This document shows, piece after piece, positions 33,453 to 42,930 of a stretch of DNA of 45,038 nucleotides (positions are counted from its first letter, which is position 1; each line of letters opens with the position of its first letter). The notes under the pieces were generated by a model that was given only the letters and a program-made list of their open reading frames with translations, was not told the origin of the DNA and did not search any database. The DNA is from Verrucomicrobiales bacterium (lineage in GTDB: Bacteria > Verrucomicrobiota > Verrucomicrobiia > Verrucomicrobiales > DEV007), in contig JAPYUT010000032.1 of the NCBI GenBank assembly GCA_029940475.1, positions 1 through 45,038 on the forward strand, given 5' to 3'. The position numbers were made by a program, and so were the translations under genes.

Positions 33453-33710
33453 TGCGGTTATAAAGATTGTCAGCAAGTGCTTACCTTATGGAGAGATGGC
33501 ATGCAAACACAAGACAAAACCAATCCGGCACGACATATAGTGACAAGATATTAAAGCTCTTAAAGATATGGTAGAGGGAGCAGCTCCGATTTGTCTGTAT
33601 GAACCATTGATTTTCACTCTTTTTTACTGTGAATATTAGGAATACTTAGCTTTTATCGGGCTTATCTTTGCATGCTCTGGCTGGCTCGTTTAAGCTCGCT
33701 TCACTGTGAA

Positions 33711-35054
33711 ATGATCGACGCTCAAGGTAAAGGCGGGATAATCGGAGTGGTAGCTGTTCTTGCGGGCTGCCTGCTAGGCGGTGGCTGTGACAAGCCGGAG
33801 CAAGAGGTGGCGGCAGTTTCCCTGCCTGAGGAAGCCCTTGTCGAGGTGGACATGACGCCTGAACCGATGCTGCTTGCATCGACTGTAACAGAGCCAATCA
33901 TCGACAAGAGCTCAAAGGTCGCCATTCTCGGTTATCATCAGTTCATTACCCAGGGCAGCCAGACTGAAATGCGCATCAGCGTATCAAGGTTTCGTGAACA
34001 AATGAATGCACTTCACGGGGCGGGAATTCCTGTGATATCCCTTTCTGATTACATGGCATGGCGGCGTGGCAAGAAGCAGATCCCCCGGCAGTGCGTTATT
34101 ATTACCATTGATGACGGCTTCAGGGACCTTTTCAGCGAAGCCCTGCTGATTCTGCGTGAGTTTGGTTACCCGTTTACATTTTATCTGTATACGAATTTTC
34201 TTGGCGGCAGCGGGCGCACGCTGGATGATGATGAGGTGCGAGCATTGATTGCCGCGGGAGGTGAACTGGGAAGCCACAGTATTTCGCATGATTTCCTTGT
34301 GGGTGCCCGCAAAAAATTCGACAGTCAGGAGCAGTATGAGCAGTGGTTGCTGGCGGAGCTGAAAGGGTCCAAGGATAAGCTGGAAGCCCGGTTTGGGGTC
34401 AAGGTGAGAAGCTTCGCTTATCCCTATGGAGAATATAGCAGGGAACTTGCCCGCAAGGTGGCTGAGTCAGGTTACACTTCTGCAGTGACTGTCAATGGAG
34501 CCAAGGCGGGCTTCGGGATGAGCCTGATGGAACTGCCCAGATATATCATTCACGGCGATAATGATTTGAATTGGAGGGCAGCTACCAGTTTCAATGGCAT
34601 CGGTGGCATTGCCGAGGGTGCAAACCTCCTCAACCCGGCAGGTAAAGGGAAGGGTGGAGAACCGCGGAGCCGGGTCACGGTGTGGCCTGAGAACAAGTCG
34701 GAAATTGCAGACCGCATGCCAACGATTTGGGCTGACATTTCTCAATTAGGAGAAATCGATCCTGATTCCCTGGAGATGAAGGTTAGCGGGTTCGGCAGCG
34801 TCCCGGTGAACTATTACCCGAAGCGGGGCGTGGTTTTGTGGGATGTTACCCGGGCATTGCGAACACGCGAAAGTCTGGTAAGCCTTTCATTGCGGAGGGT
34901 AGGGGAGAAGAAGACGCAATTTGTAAGTTGGTCGTTCAGGATCAATCGCAATGCATACTATCTTCCCGGTTACAGGGAGAAGGTGGCGGCCCAGGCAGCG
35001 GATGCTGCAGAAAACGCGGAGGGAGAGGCGCGACGGGCGTTGCGTGTTCCCTAG
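33711..35054 (+). CDS. Polysaccharide deacetylase lipoprotein (NodB-like)
   Basis: 447 aa from the ATG at 33711, chosen because a short lipoprotein signal with LAGC lipobox (Cys20) follows; ATG at 33672 adds 13 residues. NodB-type domain at about 70-250: LGYHQF opening, ITIDDG (D134, D135; the metal and catalytic aspartates) and SHSISH (H189, H193, zinc ligands) are intact. Then a SFAYPYGEY block. The C-terminal 150 residues are beta-rich and not recognised, with a Pro/Gly-rich region between. It should remove acetyl groups from a cell-wall or external polysaccharide from the envelope side. Convergent with a sulfatase gene 14 bases away. Confidence 0.88.
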   Translation: MIDAQGKGGIIGVVAVLAGCLLGGGCDKPEQEVAAVSLPEEALVEVDMTPEPMLLASTVTEPIIDKSSKVAILGYHQFITQGSQTEMRISVSRFREQMNALHGAGIPVISLSDYMAWRRGKKQIPRQCVIITIDDGFRDLFSEALLILREFGYPFTFYLYTNFLGGSGRTLDDDEVRALIAAGGELGSHSISHDFLVGARKKFDSQEQYEQWLLAELKGSKDKLEARFGVKVRSFAYPYGEYSRELARKVAESGYTSAVTVNGAKAGFGMSLMELPRYIIHGDNDLNWRAATSFNGIGGIAEGANLLNPAGKGKGGEPRSRVTVWPENKSEIADRMPTIWADISQLGEIDPDSLEMKVSGFGSVPVNYYPKRGVVLWDVTRALRTRESLVSLSLRRVGEKKTQFVSWSFRINRNAYYLPGYREKVAAQAADAAENAEGEARRALRVP

Positions 35055-35068
35055 CAGGCGGACTGGCT

Positions 35069-36550
35069 TCAGAGCCGCTTTGGATTGAAAGGGGTGAGCG
35101 GTATCCTGCCACTGGCCTTCTTGTCGAGCATGGCGCGCAGTTTTTCCATGACTTTTATGGCTTGAGCATCCGGATTGAGTGCCAGGTTGTGAAATTCCAT
35201 TGGGTCACTTGCATGATCGTAGAGTTCAACCCCGGACTTTCCCTCCGCCCAGTCACTATAGCGCCAGCGCTGGGTGCGAATGCTGCGGCCCATTACCGGT
35301 TGGGCCAGGCGCTTATCCGCCGGGCGCAATACCTGGGTGATGGCGGTGCCGTGCCATTCGGCCAGCGGGTTATTTAGCAAGGGCTTCAAGCTGCGTCCTG
35401 CGAGGTTTTTTGGAGGGCTCAGTCCTGCCAGGTCAGTAAGGGTCGGGTAAATGTCGACGAACTCGACGATGCGCGCGCAGGGGGTGCCATTGCCCCTGGC
35501 ACCGGGGGCACGGATGATCAGCGGCGTGCGTGCGCATTGCTCAAAGAGAGTGCGCTTCTGCCAGATTCCGTTGTGCTCTCCCAGGTGATAGCCGTGGTCA
35601 CTCCACAGCACGACAATGGTGTTTTTCACCAGGTCGAGCTGCTCGAGGGCGGACATCATCCGTCCAACCTGCGCGTCGACGAAGGAGATGGTTGCATAAT
35701 ACGCCTGCAGGGCCTTGCGCAGTGTCAGTTCATCAAGCCCGTAATGGGGTACCGGGCAGTTGTGCGCGAAGGCTGCTGTGGGGATATCGGAACGGTCGCC
35801 TTTTGGTGCGTATGGCAAGCGCATCTCGGAGAGCGGATACATATCGAAGTATTTTTTCGGGGCCACGTATGGGGTGTGCGGCCGGAAGAACCCGGTTGCC
35901 AAGAAGAATGGCTTTCCTTTCCTCTTAAGTTCCCCCATGAGTTTAATGGATTCGGTGGTGATCATGCCATCGGTCTGTTCCTCGTCCCCGCCCTCGGCTG
36001 CCAGCCAGCTGAGCGCACCGCTGATCTTGCGATGCGGTTCGGCATTGAAGATGAGGTGCTCATCGGCCTTGTCGCGGCCCTTTGGATTTACCGTCTTCTG
36101 CCAGGAGGGCGGGTCATCAAAGCCATCGGTGCCGATTGAGGCAGGTACGTTGTAGTGGTAGATCTTGCCCACGCGGCCTGCCCACCAGCCATTGCGCATG
36201 AAAGCCTGCGAAAGTGTTACCGCATTTGGTAATTCATCGCGGAAGTGACGATCAAGGTCATAAACCTTGATGGTATCCGGTCTCAGGCCGGTCATCACGC
36301 TCGCCCTGGTGGGATTGCATAGAGGCAGCTGGTTGTAGGCACGGTCAAAGCGCACCCCGCTTGCCGCCAGCCGGTCAATGTGTGGGGTTTTCGCGACAAG
36401 GTCGCCGTAGCAACGTAATGCCGGCGCCAGGTCATCCACGGCAATAAAGAGGACGTTAGGTCGGTTTACGACGGCACCCTGCAGGCTGGCGCAGGTCAGG
36501 CAGATACCAAGAAGCCAGCAGGGGAGTTTACCCATGGTGTCAATGTTCAT
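35069..36550 (-). CDS. S1-family sulfatase (iduronate-2-sulfatase-like), secreted
   Basis: 493 aa (ATG at 36535 is an alternative, five residues in). Signal peptide to about 25. [18 protein letters not shown] opens the fold (D39, D40 metal ligands), C78-N-P-T-R is the formylglycine site in the form C-x-P-x-R, VGKIYHYN is the lysine-histidine block, and [18 protein letters not shown] the second metal site. The [11 protein letters not shown] opening and GKIYH block are typical of iduronate-2-sulfatase-type enzymes (S1_7 group). Acts on sulfated polysaccharide in the periplasm or outside. Convergent with the deacetylase; the isomerase gene lies just upstream, so the two are likely co-transcribed. 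Confidence 0.92.
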   Translation of the reverse strand: MNIDTMGKLPCWLLGICLTCASLQGAVVNRPNVLFIAVDDLAPALRCYGDLVAKTPHIDRLAASGVRFDRAYNQLPLCNPTRASVMTGLRPDTIKVYDLDRHFRDELPNAVTLSQAFMRNGWWAGRVGKIYHYNVPASIGTDGFDDPPSWQKTVNPKGRDKADEHLIFNAEPHRKISGALSWLAAEGGDEEQTDGMITTESIKLMGELKRKGKPFFLATGFFRPHTPYVAPKKYFDMYPLSEMRLPYAPKGDRSDIPTAAFAHNCPVPHYGLDELTLRKALQAYYATISFVDAQVGRMMSALEQLDLVKNTIVVLWSDHGYHLGEHNGIWQKRTLFEQCARTPLIIRAPGARGNGTPCARIVEFVDIYPTLTDLAGLSPPKNLAGRSLKPLLNNPLAEWHGTAITQVLRPADKRLAQPVMGRSIRTQRWRYSDWAEGKSGVELYDHASDPMEFHNLALNPDAQAIKVMEKLRAMLDKKASGRIPLTPFNPKRL

Positions 36551-36593
36551 GGATCAGCAGGTTCCCCCAAGTGAGGATTCCCTTTATAGAGGC

Positions 36594-37496
36594 TTATGCC
36601 GCGGCTGCTTTCAGTGCTTTCTCAATGAGAACCTTTGTCTTAAGTGCCCCTTCCACCGGGTCAATGCCGTGGCCCTCGAACTCGATGGAGATGACACCTG
36701 AGAAATCCGACTGGTAGATAATCTTGAGCATCCTGAAGAAATCGGTCCTTGTCTCGTTGCCCTTGTCATCAAATTTCAGTGCCTTGGCGCAGACGGCCGG
36801 TGCGTATGGCAGGCTCTTGGTGACGGCCTCGTAGCGGTCGTAACGGCCGTAGTTGTTGAAGTCGGGCAAGATGCCCGCGCCGGGATGGTTGATTTTTTTC
36901 ATCGCGGCCAATAGCCAGTCGGGATCCTGCGAATTGCCGCCGTGCGGCTCGATGACAATCTTGACCTTTGTCCCTTTGGCGTAATCACAAAGCGGGCCCA
37001 GACCCTTGGCGGCATTCTCCAGGTTCAGTTCACGGTCGCCGCCGGAACGGCAATTGACACGGATCGCGTCACATCCGAGTTGCGCGGCACAGTCAACCCA
37101 GCCCTTGTGTTCATCGATTGCGCGTGCCCGCTGTGCGGCATCCGGCGAATCAAGCTGGTTTCCTGCGTCGACGAGGATGAGCACGTTCTTCATGCCCTCG
37201 CCGGCGGTGCGCTTGACGAGTTCTGCCATGTATTTCTTGTCGGTGTGCCGGCTCTTGAAGGGACGGTTCCAGTATTCAATGTGGGTGATGCCCAGTTTCT
37301 CCTTTGCCAGTGCCGGGTAGTCGAGGTGCTTGAGTTTTTTGCCGTTGAGCCAGCGATGAAAGGTGTATTCCTGGATGCCGATCTGGAATCGATCCGGGTC
37401 ATCCTTGCCGGCAGCAAAGCTTCCCGGGGCGAGGGTCATGGTGGCACTACCGAGTGCGGCGGTGCGGATAAATGAGCGTCTGGAGAAGTTGTGCAT
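36594..37496 (-). CDS. Tat-exported sugar phosphate isomerase/epimerase-like TIM barrel
   Basis: 300 aa. Twin-arginine signal SRRSFIRTAALG (4-15) ending near AAG. The rest is a xylose-isomerase-like TIM barrel (AP endonuclease family 2): IGIQEYTFHRWL strand, THIEYWNRPF, LILVDAGN, IRVNCRSGG, VIEPHGGNSQDPDWLL and a final SIEFEGHG with metal-binding Glu and His. Such exported proteins are common in Planctomycetes and Verrucomicrobia near sulfatases and sugar dehydrogenases; substrate unknown. 43 bases before the sulfatase, so likely one transcript. Confidence 0.88.
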   Translation of the reverse strand: MHNFSRRSFIRTAALGSATMTLAPGSFAAGKDDPDRFQIGIQEYTFHRWLNGKKLKHLDYPALAKEKLGITHIEYWNRPFKSRHTDKKYMAELVKRTAGEGMKNVLILVDAGNQLDSPDAAQRARAIDEHKGWVDCAAQLGCDAIRVNCRSGGDRELNLENAAKGLGPLCDYAKGTKVKIVIEPHGGNSQDPDWLLAAMKKINHPGAGILPDFNNYGRYDRYEAVTKSLPYAPAVCAKALKFDDKGNETRTDFFRMLKIIYQSDFSGVISIEFEGHGIDPVEGALKTKVLIEKALKAAAA

Positions 37497-37592
37497 GGTA
37501 TATCTTGCGCAGGTGTCGGGTGAAAGGGGAAGACTGTTTTCTCTGGCGGGATCTAATTTATTGGATTGCCGGCGTGATTATGGATGAAAGGT

Positions 37593-38246
37593 TCATGGGC
37601 CACTGTTGATTGTGAGTTCAGTTCCGGCCAGCGGGTCAGTGTTTTTCAGTTCCGGCCAGTCGTTTCCACCATTCCACCAATCCTTAAAACCGGCCTTGGC
37701 CTTGTTAAACGTGGAGCGGTTCAGGGTGGCAGCGTTGTCGTTGTAGGTCCACATTCCGGTGAACCCTCCCTTGCCGATGGTTTCCTTCCGTCGCAATGAC
37801 TCGATAAAGACCATTGCTGAAAGCGCATCGTTGTCGGACATATCATCAAGGCGAGGCATGATGTTCGAGATGATTTTTCCCTGCAGTTCTTCACGTGAAC
37901 GGCAAGCGCAATCCCCCCATTTCAATGATCCCTGACGGATCTGGAAATCAATGATCGCTGTTTCCTCACGGGTCCCCTCGCAATGCGATATACGATTGGT
38001 GAGGAATTCATCTGCTCTGGATGGTAAATATCCGCCTTCAAATTCAGCAAGGCTCCATTGATAGAAACGCAGGAAGGCTGGTCGTGTCGGGGGAAATGCA
38101 TACCCTGCGCGGAAGACGATGTTTCCGAGTGGACTGCCCGCTTCAACCAGGCCGCCGGTCACCAGGCCGGTAAGCATAAACAACACGGCGGCGGGTTTAA
38201 ACAGCCTTGATCGGTAAATGCGCTTAATTCTCTTACCCGGATACAT
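37593..38246 (-). CDS. Membrane-anchored protein of unknown function
   Basis: 217 aa from the ATG at 38246, chosen because it avoids a 34-base overlap with the gene before it. One N-terminal membrane helix after a basic stretch (KPAAVLFMLTGLVTGGLVEAG). The outside part has a region with SHCEGTREE and GDCACRS, where three cysteines could make a disulfide pair or bind metal, then helices and a Trp/Asn-rich end (DWWNGGNDWPELKNT). No domain recognised. It overlaps nothing and is 14 bases after the 90-aa membrane protein gene, suggesting one operon. Confidence 0.6.
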   Translation of the reverse strand: MYPGKRIKRIYRSRLFKPAAVLFMLTGLVTGGLVEAGSPLGNIVFRAGYAFPPTRPAFLRFYQWSLAEFEGGYLPSRADEFLTNRISHCEGTREETAIIDFQIRQGSLKWGDCACRSREELQGKIISNIMPRLDDMSDNDALSAMVFIESLRRKETIGKGGFTGMWTYNDNAATLNRSTFNKAKAGFKDWWNGGNDWPELKNTDPLAGTELTINSGP

Positions 38247-38260
38247 AGTGCGCGCGGGGA

Positions 38261-38533
38261 TCAGTCGCCACTGCTCCCAGAGCTTCCATCCCATCCGCCT
38301 TTGCGTCTCCAGTCTTTTTCCGTATTTTTTTTACAGCGGCGTCGATCCCATATTGATAATGCCGCCAATCCAACAGGGATGCATAAGGTAAAGAACAGTG
38401 CGGTATTCCCCCAGATAAGGCTGAAGGCAAGCAGGGCCAGCGTGCCGACACCGATAACCCACTTGCCGATGAGGAGAACGGACTCCATGAACCGGTAGAT
38501 TTTGTGGGTCTTGTCTATTGGGTCAATCTCCAT
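38261..38533 (-). CDS. Small two-TM membrane protein of unknown function
   Basis: 90 aa from the ATG at 38533, which has GAGG nine bases upstream; a TTG at 38560 would add nine residues. Two membrane segments at about residues 16-35 and 41-57, a basic stretch (RRRCKKNTEKDWRRKG) and a Gly/Ser end (GSSGSSGD). No known family seen. It lies between the beta-propeller gene (38 bases upstream) and a membrane-anchored gene (14 bases downstream), all minus strand. Confidence 0.58.
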   Translation of the reverse strand: MEIDPIDKTHKIYRFMESVLLIGKWVIGVGTLALLAFSLIWGNTALFFTLCIPVGLAALSIWDRRRCKKNTEKDWRRKGGWDGSSGSSGD

Positions 38534-38571
38534 CAAATGATGCCTCAGGGGTCTCCCCAAGCAGTAAAACT

Positions 38572-39510
38572 TTATTTCAATGCGGCGAGTTTTTTCCGGA
38601 CCATGGTTGACTGCTTGTCATCGAGAACCTGCCAGCAGGCGAGCCCGTTGCCGACCAGTTCATATTCATTGAACTCCCAGACCACTTTCTTGTCCTTGGT
38701 GATCTCAAAGATTTGCGGGTTATCCGGCCCGGCGTGGCAGTTACCGGCGATGTAGTTGCCGTTTTCCTGCTCCTGAAGGCAGGTCATCCACTTGAGCTTG
38801 ATCTCAGTAGCCGGGACCTGACCCTTGACTTCCCAGACCACTTCTTTCTCCGGGTTGACCTCAACGATGCTGTTGCCGCTGCCTGAGCCGATCAGTGTGT
38901 TGCCGTTCTTGAGGCGGATTGCCCCGTAGACACGCGTCTTGATCAGGTAATCCCAGACCACGTTGCCCTCCCTGTCATACTCGGTGACAACACCGGGGTT
39001 CTCCGAGCACACCAGCCAGTTCCCCTTGGGCGTCTGGCGTACCCAGCGGGTGGACTGGGTGCCGCCCTTCTTGAGGGGAAATTGATGCACCAGCTTGCCT
39101 GCCTGATCGACCTCGATGATACGACCCACACTGCTCTCGACGATGGCGGTGTTGCCGTTGGGCAGGCGGGCGAATGCGTGCACGTCGACACGCTTGCCCT
39201 GGTTGCCGTTGCTCTTTGCGCAGTCGTATTCCCAGACAACTTTTTTGTCGAGGGTGATTTCCTTCAGCGTGGTCCAGGTGTCGTGGAAGAGGATGTTGCC
39301 GTTGGCAAGCAGGTGGACGTCATGGTGGCCGGTGTGCCCCCGCTGAGGTCCGGCAGTTTTGTGTTGCCAGATGGGAGCACCCTTGGCGTCACAGATAGCG
39401 AGGATGTTCTTGCCGTAGGAGGCACCGACAAGCACGAGGCGCTCTGCCTTTACCGTAAGGGTGGTCAGGGAAAAAATGGCTGTGGCGATAATGAGATAGA
39501 TTTTTTTCAT
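38572..39510 (-). CDS. Secreted PQQ-like beta-propeller protein
   Basis: 312 aa with signal peptide 1-22 (MKKIYLIIATAIFSLTTLTVKA). About six blade repeats are visible, with -VVWEYD, -NVVWDYL, -EVVWEVKG and -KVVWEFNEY ends and LPNGNTAIVES- or LKNGNTLIGS-type starts; this is the PQQ-repeat/arylsulfotransferase-like seven-blade layout. HTGHHDVHLLANGNILF near the N-terminus resembles ASST-type proteins in this lineage. No PQQ-binding residues or ASST catalytic histidine could be assigned. Function unknown, perhaps a scaffold or a bound-ligand protein in the periplasm. Confidence 0.78.
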   Translation of the reverse strand: MKKIYLIIATAIFSLTTLTVKAERLVLVGASYGKNILAICDAKGAPIWQHKTAGPQRGHTGHHDVHLLANGNILFHDTWTTLKEITLDKKVVWEYDCAKSNGNQGKRVDVHAFARLPNGNTAIVESSVGRIIEVDQAGKLVHQFPLKKGGTQSTRWVRQTPKGNWLVCSENPGVVTEYDREGNVVWDYLIKTRVYGAIRLKNGNTLIGSGSGNSIVEVNPEKEVVWEVKGQVPATEIKLKWMTCLQEQENGNYIAGNCHAGPDNPQIFEITKDKKVVWEFNEYELVGNGLACWQVLDDKQSTMVRKKLAALK

Positions 39511-39635
39511 GGTGTGTTCGGATCAGGTATTCAATCAATTCTGGATGTATTTTAAGTTGTGGGCATCAGGGGATGCCGGGTCAAGATGATAATGGAAGCG
39601 GGTAAGATACCGTAGCCGTGCAAGCGTGAAACCGG

Positions 39636-42600
39636 TCATGGCTGTTCGGCAACGGGTCTGAGCGATTTGCCGTTCCAGAAAGTTCCCCATCCCTGTGCCC
39701 CGGGCTGGTAATATACCGTTGCCGGGGAATTGTTGAACACGCGGGTTCCCTCCGGGATGCCCTTACCAAGAACCTTGACGGTTGTGAGTTTTTTACAGTT
39801 ACTCAATGCCGCAGTGCCGATACTGGTGACGTTTTCGCCGATGGTCATGACCTTTAGGCTTTCACAGGATGAGAAGGCGAAGGCACCAATGGTGGTGACA
39901 GCCTTTGGAATGATGAATTCTGTTAATCCTGTGCAGGAGTTGAAGGCATAATCCGCGATAGTGGCAGTGCTCTCGGGCAAGGTGATTTCTGTAAGGCCAA
40001 CGCAATGGCTGAAGGCATGTGCTCCAATTCCTGTGACTCCCTCCGGGATGCTGATTGCCGTTAGCAATGCACAGTTACGGAATGCGTTGCCATTGATGGT
40101 GGTGACACCTTTGGCAAGGGCACATATGCCGGTTTTTCCCTCAGGGCACTTGAGGAGAATCTCTCCCGACTTGTTGAAGAGAAGCCCCTCCTTGCTCGAG
40201 TAAGCGGTATTGCCTGCCGCAATGTTTATGGCATTGAGCTTTTTGCAGTCATCAAAGGCGTTGTCTGCGATGCTGGCAGTCACCCTGCTGATGGAGATTT
40301 CCTTTAACCCGGCACAGTCCTGGAAGGCAGCAGAGCCAATCCTGCTTGCGCTGACCGGCAAAGTGACACGTTCCAGGCTGTCCTTGTCCATGAATGTCCT
40401 GTCGCCAATGTCATCAACTCCCTCGGCCAGGATAATCTCCGTAATGGCGTTTGTTTTTAGAAGGTCATTGTCAATCCATGCAGTATGCCCCGTGTTGACT
40501 GAGGCGACCTTGATGGTCACGCTGGTCAATGCGCTGCACTCATAGAACTGTGACAAGGTCGCACCTGTGAAAAGATCAGCGCTATGTGAGGTGGATATTG
40601 CGTGGTTGAGGCCGGCGGGAATGGTTATCGACTCAAGGCTCTGGCAGGAAGCAAAGGCTCCATCACCAAGGGTGATGACGCCCTCCGGAATTGCCAGGTC
40701 TTTAAGTTGCGTGCAACCGGCAAATGCATACTTACCGATACCGGTGACTGCCTTGCCCATCCTGATCCCGGTCAATTTACTGCAGTCTCTAAAGATATGG
40801 TCGGCAATTGTTGTTATTGAGGCTGGAATATTGAGTGTTTCCAAACCGTTGCATTCCCTGAAGGCACTGCTGCCAATCGAGGAGAGCTTGGTGGGCAAAT
40901 TCAGTGCCTGCAGGCCACTGCATCCCCAAAAGGCATTGCCGCCAATGACGGTAAGGCTCTCCGGGAAATGCAGGCTTTTCAGTGTGGTGTAACCCCGGAA
41001 GGTTCCATCACCAATAGCAGTTACCCCTTCGCTGAAAATGATTTCAGTGATCCCGGTGGTTTTCAGGGCCTCATCGTTGATCCAGTTTGTGTGGCTTCCG
41101 TTGATGCTCGGCACCATGAAGGTGACCTTCCTTAAGCCACTGCAACCGAAGAACTGTGAGAGGGTATTTCCCTCCGCCGTGTCTGGCGAGGTGGCGATTG
41201 CGTGGTTGATTCCATCAGGGATGATTATTGCTTTCAGGCTTTGGCAGGAGGCAAAGGCACCTGAGCCAATGGTAATGACGGTATCGGGAATGGGCAGTTG
41301 TTTAAGTTGAACACACCCGCTGAAGGAATGTGATCCAATGTTGGTCACCGCCTTGCCAAGCGTCATCCCGGTAAGGCTTTCACACCCAGCGAAGGTGTAA
41401 TCCTGGATGTTTGTGACCGGGTCGGGAATATTGAGCTCCTTCAGGCTGATGCATTGCCGGAAGGCAGCCTTGCCGATAGTGGAGAGTTTCCCGGGAAATG
41501 TCAGGCTGCTTAAACTTTCACATCCCTGAAACGCGTTGTTGGCAATGGAGGTGAGTTTTGCAGGGAGTGCCAGGCCGGTCAGCGCCGCGCAGCCGTCAAA
41601 GGCATGATTGCCGATGCTGGCGACATTAGCAGAGAGGGCAATGCTCTTCAGGTTCTTGCAGCCATGGAAGACAAAGCTGCCGATGCTTGTGACACCTGGG
41701 GGAATGTTCACGCCTCCAAGGTTTTCACAGGAGGCAAAGGCAAAGGAACCGATACTGGTGAGAGCTTGCGGGAGGTTGATCGTGTTGAGTGCGGAACATT
41801 CACGGAACGCATCATTGCGGATGTTAATGACTCCATCAGGAAGGGTGATTGATGTTAGTGAAGCACAGCGATAAAACGCGGCAGTTGAGATCTCGGTAAC
41901 GGTCACGGGAACCTGACAGGTGCCTTTCCTGGCTTGAGGGCAGCTTATCAGGATTTGCCCGGCGGTTTTGAGCAGCACGCCGTCGATACTCGAGAAGGTT
42001 GGGTTCTTCTCAGAGACAGTGATATTTTCCAGGTTGATGCAGCCATCAAATGTCGCAGATGAGATATTGTTGACCGCATCAGGAATGGTGATTTCCGTGA
42101 AGCGCTTACAATCATAAAATGCCTTTGCCGCGATTACAGTAAGGCTGTTGGGAAGGACAAGGGGTTCAAGCTTCCTGCAGTTGTAGAATGCACCTTCCCC
42201 GATGATCGTGAGCCCGGTGCCAAGGGACACCTCCTTGAGTTTGTCGCAGCCGAAAAAAGCATACCTGCCGATACTCGTCACCTGGTCAGGCAGGTTTAGG
42301 GTGACCAGGCTTTTACAATCATAAAATGCCCCGTCTCCAATGCTCTTCAGGGTCTCCGGGATCACCAGGCGGGTTACTCCATCGGGAATGGCATTGCCTT
42401 CCTTTAAGGCGCTTGGCAGGGTGTTGCCATCCGAAGTGAGTGATCCGATTCGGCCAACCGGAAATCCCGCAATCATCTTTGGCAGGACCACCGTGCCGCT
42501 GGCATTGCACTTAATGATGGCGACAAGGTTTCCCTTAATCTCCCACTTGAAATCACCAATCGGGTTTGGCTTTAGTTTACTGAGATCAATGTCCTGAGGT

Positions 42601-42782
42601 GGTTTGGTTGCTTCAGGCTGTTTGGTTGCTTCAGGTTGCGTTTCTTCCGCGGGTTGCGTCTCTTCCGCGGGTTGCTTCGTTTTGTCGGGTTGCGTATTTT
42701 CGGTAGGTTTGCATCCGTTAAAAACAAGCCAGATGGCGAGGGGTGCCATTTTGGCTGTTAAGTGCATTTTGCCGCGCTGCAT
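39636..42782 (-). CDS. BspA-like leucine-rich-repeat (LRR_5) lipoprotein
   Basis: 1048 aa from the ATG at 42782; ATG at 42767 also possible, and a TTG at 42788. Lipoprotein signal with FNGC near residue 25, then a Lys/Glu/Pro-rich spacer with short repeats (TKQPAEE, TQPEATK), a small beta domain and about 35 LRR_5 units of the form AFxxCxxLxxIxLPxxVTSIGxxAF. Two units carry the BspA-type loop (FSSIDGVLLKTAG and YSSKEGLLFNKSG). A 600-base internal duplication includes two non-LRR islands of about 55 residues. The end PAT-VYYQPGAQGWGTFW is a BspA-type closing cap. Such proteins act on the outer surface, in binding or adhesion. Confidence 0.88.
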   Translation of the reverse strand: MQRGKMHLTAKMAPLAIWLVFNGCKPTENTQPDKTKQPAEETQPAEETQPEATKQPEATKPPQDIDLSKLKPNPIGDFKWEIKGNLVAIIKCNASGTVVLPKMIAGFPVGRIGSLTSDGNTLPSALKEGNAIPDGVTRLVIPETLKSIGDGAFYDCKSLVTLNLPDQVTSIGRYAFFGCDKLKEVSLGTGLTIIGEGAFYNCRKLEPLVLPNSLTVIAAKAFYDCKRFTEITIPDAVNNISSATFDGCINLENITVSEKNPTFSSIDGVLLKTAGQILISCPQARKGTCQVPVTVTEISTAAFYRCASLTSITLPDGVINIRNDAFRECSALNTINLPQALTSIGSFAFASCENLGGVNIPPGVTSIGSFVFHGCKNLKSIALSANVASIGNHAFDGCAALTGLALPAKLTSIANNAFQGCESLSSLTFPGKLSTIGKAAFRQCISLKELNIPDPVTNIQDYTFAGCESLTGMTLGKAVTNIGSHSFSGCVQLKQLPIPDTVITIGSGAFASCQSLKAIIIPDGINHAIATSPDTAEGNTLSQFFGCSGLRKVTFMVPSINGSHTNWINDEALKTTGITEIIFSEGVTAIGDGTFRGYTTLKSLHFPESLTVIGGNAFWGCSGLQALNLPTKLSSIGSSAFRECNGLETLNIPASITTIADHIFRDCSKLTGIRMGKAVTGIGKYAFAGCTQLKDLAIPEGVITLGDGAFASCQSLESITIPAGLNHAISTSHSADLFTGATLSQFYECSALTSVTIKVASVNTGHTAWIDNDLLKTNAITEIILAEGVDDIGDRTFMDKDSLERVTLPVSASRIGSAAFQDCAGLKEISISRVTASIADNAFDDCKKLNAINIAAGNTAYSSKEGLLFNKSGEILLKCPEGKTGICALAKGVTTINGNAFRNCALLTAISIPEGVTGIGAHAFSHCVGLTEITLPESTATIADYAFNSCTGLTEFIIPKAVTTIGAFAFSSCESLKVMTIGENVTSIGTAALSNCKKLTTVKVLGKGIPEGTRVFNNSPATVYYQPGAQGWGTFWNGKSLRPVAEQP
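40360..41390 (-). repeat. 600-base internal tandem duplication in the LRR gene
   Basis: Two copies offset by 600-606 bases, e.g. the CCTTGCC at 41351 and 40751, and CGTGGTTGA at 41201 and 40601. Each copy runs through an LRR block, a non-LRR island starting NHAI-TS and ending with WI-(D/N)D and a following EGV-IGD-TF unit. The copies differ at many positions, so the duplication is old. Confidence 0.8.
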
Positions 42783-42855
42783 GTACAAATTATGAAAGCA
42801 AGGGTTTTACAATGCAATGGCAGAAAATCGTTAATAACCACATTGTCCAGAGGAA

Positions 42856-42901
42856 CTTGCCTCAATGGGCAAGCGGCTTACCTGCCACCCTGTAGGGTTG
42901 G
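42856..42901. other. Two short hairpins between CotH-type and LRR genes
   Basis: CTTGCC-TCAATG-GGCAAG (42856-42873) forms a 6-bp stem with a 6-base loop, and ACCCT-GT-AGGGT (42887-42898) a second stem. Both lie in the 148-base gap between the CotH-type stop and the LRR start. Without a following T-run on the minus strand they are weak terminator candidates. Confidence 0.3.
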
Positions 42902-42930
42902 ATGAGCCTTAACTGATCGGATTTTCGGTT

